Shown piece by piece: positions 60,156 through 64,000 of a DNA stretch of 64,000 nt. The stretch comes from JANQPX01 sp039197065 (GTDB taxonomy: Bacteria > Pseudomonadota > Alphaproteobacteria > Geminicoccales > Geminicoccaceae), in assembly GCA_039197065.1 (NCBI GenBank), contig JBCCUL010000007.1, forward strand, positions 124,001 through 188,000, read 5' to 3'. The notes beneath the pieces are model-generated. The model saw only the letters and a list, made by a program, of their open reading frames with translations. It searched no databases and was not told the origin of the DNA. Position 1 is the first letter of the stretch, and each line of letters begins with the position of its first letter. The position numbers and the translations under genes were made by a program.

Positions 60156-61277
60156 TCATGCTGCCCGGCGTCGCCCGGGAGCGATCTGCTCCAGCACCTG
60201 ATCAGCAATCGCCATCGACGCCGTGAGACCGGGGCTCTCGATACCGAGAAGATTGATCAGTCCCGAAACGCCATGATCTGCCTGGCCCTGAATGAGAAAG
60301 TCTGCAGCAGGCTCGCCCTTACCCGAGAGCTTCGGTCGGATTCCGGCGTAGCCAGGCTCGATCGCGCCGTCCTTAAGACCTGGATAGTAGCTTCGGATGA
60401 CATCGTAGAAGGCATCGGCGCGCCGAAGATCGACATCGTAGTTCAGCTCTTCGATCCACTCGACGTCGGGGCCGAACTTGACCTGCCCGCCAAGATCAAT
60501 GGTGACGTGAACGCCAAGCCCCCCTTCCTCCGGCACGGGATAGACCAGATGCTTGAACGGCCTCGCCCCCACCAGTGTGTAATAGTTGCCCTTGGCGTAA
60601 TGCCCTTTGGGAACGAGGCCATGATCTAGCCCATCCAGCTTCCTTGCGATATCCGGCGCGAACAATCCGGCGGCGTTCACCAGCATGCTGCTGCTGAGCG
60701 ACATCGGCTCTTCCCCGCCGATCTCAAGCTCAAACCGGTCGCCTGAGATCTTTCCTTCGATGAGCGGCGCATTGAACGCAAGAAAGGCGCCGTGATCCTC
60801 GGCGTCGCCTTGATAAGCCAGCATCAGGCTGTGGCTGTCGATGATGCCTGTCGAGGGCGAAAGGAGGGCGCCGGTGCAGGCGACTTCCGGCTCGAGCTGG
60901 CGGACCTCGTCCGGGGAGAGCCAGGTGAGATCGTTGACGCCGTTGGCAGCGGCTTTCGCCTTGATCTGCTCGAGAGTCCGGTTCTGGGCATCCGACGTGG
61001 CCACGATAAGCTTGCCGCAGCGCCGATAGGGCACGCCCTTCCTCTCGGCATAGTCGTAGAGCATCGCCTTGCCGGCAACGCAGGTGCGCGCCTTTACCGA
61101 TCCGGTTGGATAATAGATGCCGGCATGGATCACCTCGCTGTTGCGCGAGCTGGTTCCGGTGCCGATCATGTCGGCGGCTTCGACCACGATCGTCTCGACA
61201 CCGGCCATAGCAAGCGCCCGCGCCACGGCAAGCCCGACAACACCGGCACCGACCACCACCGCATCAACATGTTCCAT
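60156..61277 (-). CDS. FAD-dependent oxidoreductase, L-2-hydroxyglutarate oxidase (LhgO)-like
   Basis: A 373-residue DAO-superfamily flavoprotein. FAD-binding GAGVVGLAVARALA (residues 11-24) and the NSEVIHAGIYYPTGSVKAR loop (start NSEVIHAGIYYPTG) are typical of LhgO, as is KGHYAKGNYYTLVG. These enzymes oxidise L-2-hydroxyglutarate or related hydroxy acids and pass electrons to quinone. The exact substrate is inferred from similarity. Ldh-family gene lies 83 bp upstream on the same strand. Confidence 0.88.
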   Translation of the reverse strand: MEHVDAVVVGAGVVGLAVARALAMAGVETIVVEAADMIGTGTSSRNSEVIHAGIYYPTGSVKARTCVAGKAMLYDYAERKGVPYRRCGKLIVATSDAQNRTLEQIKAKAAANGVNDLTWLSPDEVRQLEPEVACTGALLSPSTGIIDSHSLMLAYQGDAEDHGAFLAFNAPLIEGKISGDRFELEIGGEEPMSLSSSMLVNAAGLFAPDIARKLDGLDHGLVPKGHYAKGNYYTLVGARPFKHLVYPVPEEGGLGVHVTIDLGGQVKFGPDVEWIEELNYDVDLRRADAFYDVIRSYYPGLKDGAIEPGYAGIRPKLSGKGEPAADFLIQGQADHGVSGLINLLGIESPGLTASMAIADQVLEQIAPGRRRAA

Positions 61278-61360
61278 CAGGAAACGATCTCCTCATCGAA
61301 GAAGGGCGAGACTGCCTAGCATGCCCCGCGGCGATCACGCATTCGATCGTAGCGTAAGTC

Positions 61361-62434
61361 TCAGGCCTGGAGGATCGTGTCGATCTCCTCCTGGTTCACG
61401 CCTACCGTTTTGGCCGCATCCAGGATCTCCTGCCAGCTTGTCTCGTCGACGTCCACCCCATTTTCCAACCGCTGCTTTCGCTGAATGGCTTCGGGCTCGC
61501 CTGGCATCAGGATCTCGTCGAAGCCCTCCCGTCGCTTGGCGCCCTTGGCGTAGCCGACCATCGCCTCGGCCTCCTCACGGCAGACATCCGCATCGCCGAT
61601 CGCGCCGGGATCGATGATTACCGAGAGCATATTGTTAACCGCGCCTCCGCTACGCGGATGATCGGGCTGCAGGGTCTTGCCGCCGGTGAGCGCGCCGGCG
61701 AACAGCTCACAGATAAGTGCTAGGCCCGATCCTTTGTGATCGCCCATCGCGATCAGAGCGCCGAGTCGCTCCGGGAACATGTAGCCGCCATCCGTGGTCG
61801 GCCGCCCCTGATCGTCGAGCAGGCTGCCTTCCGGGACCGGCACGCCCTTGTTCTTGGCGACACGCACCTTGCCCATGGCGATCTTGCTGGTCGCCATGTC
61901 GAGCAGCACAAGCGGGTCGCCGTCACGTCCGGGCATGGCTGCGCTGAAGGGATTGGTGCTGAGCACCGGTTCGGCAGCGCCATGCATGGCGACGATCGGG
62001 TTGTTGTCGACGACATTGACGTAATGCATCGAAGCGAACCCGTGCTGCGCGCAAAGTTCGGACCAGTAGCCGATCCTGCCGATATGGAAACTGTTGCGCA
62101 GTGCTACGATCGCCGCACCGTCCCGCCTCGCCTTGGCCATGCCGAGTTCCATCGCCTCGAAAGCGATCACCTGACCGAAGCCGCGCTGGCCATCGATCAC
62201 CAGGATCGGACCCTTGTCGCTGACGATCTCGGCATGCTTGTTCGGCTGGAGATTGTCTTCGGTCCAGCAAGCGACATAAATCGGCAGCATACCGACGCCG
62301 TGGCTGTCATGCCCTGCGAGATTGGAAGCGACCAGATGATTGGCGACCAGTTCCGCTTCGCGCTCACTGCTCCCCACCCCCCGACAGATGGCCATGGTCA
62401 GCTGATGAAGCTTGTCGCTCGGCACGATCGGCAT
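61361..62434 (-). CDS. Ldh family oxidoreductase (malate/L-lactate/ureidoglycolate dehydrogenase type)
   Basis: A 357-residue NAD(P)-dependent dehydrogenase of the LDH2/MDHG fold. HDSHGVGMLPIYVA (about residues 38-51), with the catalytic His, RNSFHIGRIGYWSELCA and ALICELFAGALTGG are family blocks. Substrates in the family include malate, sulfolactate, ureidoglycolate and hydroxyproline products. Next to an LhgO-like oxidase, a 2-hydroxy acid is likely. It ends 83 bp before that gene. Confidence 0.9.
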   Translation of the reverse strand: MPIVPSDKLHQLTMAICRGVGSSEREAELVANHLVASNLAGHDSHGVGMLPIYVACWTEDNLQPNKHAEIVSDKGPILVIDGQRGFGQVIAFEAMELGMAKARRDGAAIVALRNSFHIGRIGYWSELCAQHGFASMHYVNVVDNNPIVAMHGAAEPVLSTNPFSAAMPGRDGDPLVLLDMATSKIAMGKVRVAKNKGVPVPEGSLLDDQGRPTTDGGYMFPERLGALIAMGDHKGSGLALICELFAGALTGGKTLQPDHPRSGGAVNNMLSVIIDPGAIGDADVCREEAEAMVGYAKGAKRREGFDEILMPGEPEAIQRKQRLENGVDVDETSWQEILDAAKTVGVNQEEIDTILQA

Positions 62435-62517
62435 GGTTCATTCCCTAAAAGACCCCTGATGGCCCAAGCGTAGTTCAGAGGAATGGCGAACGCCAAGCGG
62501 TCGCGGCGTTTTGCCCT

Positions 62518-63420
62518 TTAACCGGCAAGCCTGTTGATCGGCCGAAACAGCGCACGGCCGTCGACCCTGAAGGATGAGATCACCGCTTGGCCAGCTTTCG
62601 AGGTCAGCCAGTCCGCCAATGTTGTGGCATCAGCAGCATTGAGGCCGGGATGGCGATCGGGGTTCACCCGGATAAGGCTGTAGACATTGTCGAGCGCCGG
62701 CTCGTCGTTCGAAAAAAGCGTTTCGAGATTGCCGGGATTGCCGAAGGTCGCCCAGGTGGCCTCGTCGGTGAGCGTGTAGGCGCTTGTATTGGCCGCAATA
62801 TTGAGCGTAGCGCCCTGGCCTGACCCGCTCTCACGATACCAGTCCTCGCCGCTCCCGGCGTCGCCGAGGCGGTTAGGATCAAGGTCCGCCTCCTGCCAGA
62901 TCCGAAGCTCAGCCCGATGGGTTCCACTGTCGTCGCCGCGCGAGAGGAACAGCGCGCGATGTCGGGCGACAGCCCTGAAGGCCGATGCGGCATCGGAACT
63001 TTGGCGCACCCCGGCAGGATCTGACTTCGGCCCGACGACAATGAAACGGTTCCGCATCAAGGGTCGCCGGTCCACACCATATCCTTTATCGACAAAGCCC
63101 TGCTCATCCTCGGGCGAATGAACCAGGATGATGTCGACGTCGCCACGCGCCGCCAGGTTCAAGACAGCGCCACTGCCCGCCGTGACCGCTCGGATCTGAA
63201 TGTCATGTGCAGCCTTGAACGCATCGACCAGATGCGCAAGCAGGCCTGAGTTCTCTGTCGATGTGGTTACGCCAAGAAACAGCGGTTCGCCGCTCCGGCC
63301 CGTCCCCGAGGCCGATACGCCCACACCAAAGGCCAGGCAGCATGCGAAGTGATGAAACAACCGACGACGACGCAATGCCCGATCCACCCTTGTCCCCACG
63401 TCTTCGAGATCATGGCGCAT
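62518..63420 (-). CDS. tungstate-type binding protein (TupA-like), no transporter partners
   Basis: A 300-residue periplasmic binding protein. A basic N-terminus (RRRRLFHHF) precedes a signal peptide. The mature part opens LGVTTSTENSGLLAHLVDAF, with TTST the oxyanion loop, followed by GSGAVLNLAARGDVDIILVHSPEDE and RGDDSGTHRAELRIW, all features of TupA. TupA binds tungstate (or molybdate) for the TupBC ABC transporter, but neither neighbour is TupB or TupC. A MobA-like gene at the far left of the window uses the same metal family, although far away. Confidence 0.88.
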   Translation of the reverse strand: MRHDLEDVGTRVDRALRRRRLFHHFACCLAFGVGVSASGTGRSGEPLFLGVTTSTENSGLLAHLVDAFKAAHDIQIRAVTAGSGAVLNLAARGDVDIILVHSPEDEQGFVDKGYGVDRRPLMRNRFIVVGPKSDPAGVRQSSDAASAFRAVARHRALFLSRGDDSGTHRAELRIWQEADLDPNRLGDAGSGEDWYRESGSGQGATLNIAANTSAYTLTDEATWATFGNPGNLETLFSNDEPALDNVYSLIRVNPDRHPGLNAADATTLADWLTSKAGQAVISSFRVDGRALFRPINRLAG

Positions 63421-63486
63421 GCAGGCGGAAAAACAAGGCCCGGACTGAACCAGCCTCTGAGCGTTCGATTTTGCTCGAACGTCAAT

Positions 63487-63870
63487 CTATCTGGCGGCTG
63501 GAGGCGCTGATGTCGAGCGAAATGCCGCACGGACGCCGGCGACATTTTTGATCCTGCCGATGAGCTCGCAACAGCGTATTTCTGCATTCGCATGATGCAG
63601 AAACGACGCGCAGCCCGGATCGTCGGTGAACTGCCTCTCTTTCATCAGGTCAGCGCACATTTCGGCACGCTCGGCTGCAGAGAAGAAGCAGTCGAGAATT
63701 GCCTGAATATATTCCCAATATTCTACTGAGCCGGAATATTGTCTAAGCTTGTCTGTAGCCCCGATATGTAGCATGAGCATTTGGTAAAGTTCTGGTTGTG
63801 ATCCATCCAGAAAGCGCTCACCCCAGCGCTCAAGCCAGATGACCACGTCATCGCCCCGAAGTGTTGACAT
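63487..63870 (-). CDS. hypothetical protein of unknown family
   Basis: A 127-residue protein, probably soluble and helical. The middle part (WEYIQAILDCFFSAAERAEMC) contains Cys residues; the C-terminus is ALA/PRO rich. I do not recognise a domain. A GGGGG-type purine tract precedes the ATG. An excellent TGTGA-N6-TCACA palindrome lies 67 bp upstream and may control it. Confidence 0.6.
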   Translation of the reverse strand: MSTLRGDDVVIWLERWGERFLDGSQPELYQMLMLHIGATDKLRQYSGSVEYWEYIQAILDCFFSAAERAEMCADLMKERQFTDDPGCASFLHHANAEIRCCELIGRIKNVAGVRAAFRSTSAPPAAR

Positions 63871-63934
63871 CCCCCGCCCCGTCTTGAACGTTTAGCTTTA
63901 CGAATTGTCAGTTTACGGTCTGCGCGCGGCGTAG

Positions 63935-63954
63935 ACTGTGAGTTAATTCACAGT
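63935..63954. promoter_or_regulatory. CRP-like palindrome
   Basis: ACTGTGAGTTAATTCACAGT is a near-perfect 20-bp palindrome (one mismatched pair) whose core TGTGA-N6-TCACA (63937-63952) is the full CRP half-site pair. It lies 67 bp upstream of the minus-strand gene starting at 63870 and near the right window edge, so it may serve either side. Regulation is inferred. Confidence 0.5.
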
Positions 63955-64000
63955 TTGTTCGGATTTCCATCGATTTTTACCGGTCTGTGTCGACGTCGCC

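Overview
The window looks like chromosomal DNA of an alphaproteobacterium, most likely of the Hyphomicrobiales (Rhizobiales). The main reason is the block murA - DUF2948 - hisD - UPF0262 - low-Mr phosphatase - infA - maf - rng - yacG, an arrangement I know from that order. It also holds dnaB-alr, a DUF2336 protein, an MmcB-family protein and CtrA-type TTAA-N7-TTAA boxes. GC content is high throughout. I see no insertion sequence, prophage, integrase or CRISPR array.

Layout. 1-971: end of a MobA/MocA-like nucleotidyltransferase and a NifU/SufU-like scaffold protein. 993-5055: a tripartite tricarboxylate transporter (tctC, tctB, tctA) with a TauE/SafE permease. 5257-8603: gamma-glutamyltransferase and a TPR protein. 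8988-24572: a 14-gene, minus-strand, probably co-transcribed surface-polysaccharide cluster. It carries WlbA/B/C/WbpI-type enzymes for a 2,3-diacetamido-2,3-dideoxyhexuronic acid, three SDR epimerases, an asparagine-synthetase-like amidotransferase, two CgeB-like glycosyltransferases, two methyltransferases and a Wzm/Wzt exporter; a divergent GT4 glycosyltransferase lies at 24714. 25988-29210: a bufferin-type operon (DUF2282 precursor, DUF692 MNIO enzyme, DUF2063 partner, DoxX) headed by a YHS protein. 29321-31568: an SDR and a sulfotransferase. 31813-36369: a homoprotocatechuate meta-cleavage operon (hpaF, E, D, G-like, H), then a small ABM monooxygenase. 37032-42433: a peptide-type ABC transporter behind a textbook sigma-54 promoter. 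42462-44020: MlaF/MlaE. 44081-46688: alr and dnaB. 46815-50435: DUF2336 protein, MmcB, a small membrane protein behind a perfect CtrA box, and a PatB/MalY C-S lyase. 50705-58346: SGNH hydrolase and the housekeeping block. 58508: tRNA-Thr(GGT). 58610-63870: sugar-type binding protein, LhgO-like oxidase, Ldh-family dehydrogenase, orphan tungstate-binding protein and an unknown protein.

The most unusual structure is non-coding. Two ~155-bp modules (8767-8921 and 50526-50682) share one plan: a CtrA-like box, 24-25 bp, a 22-23-bp stem arm, a 31-32-bp loop with GANTC sites at its edges, the matching arm, 25 bp and a second CtrA-like box. Both sit between convergent gene ends, so neither is the promoter of a flanking gene. 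They could be cell-cycle-controlled small RNA genes, regulator-binding elements or miniature mobile elements; the sequence alone does not decide. A second non-coding signal is an exact 13-bp palindrome (GTGGTGTGACCAC) found three times, twice flanking the TPR gene at stop codons. It resembles GntR/FCD-type operators.
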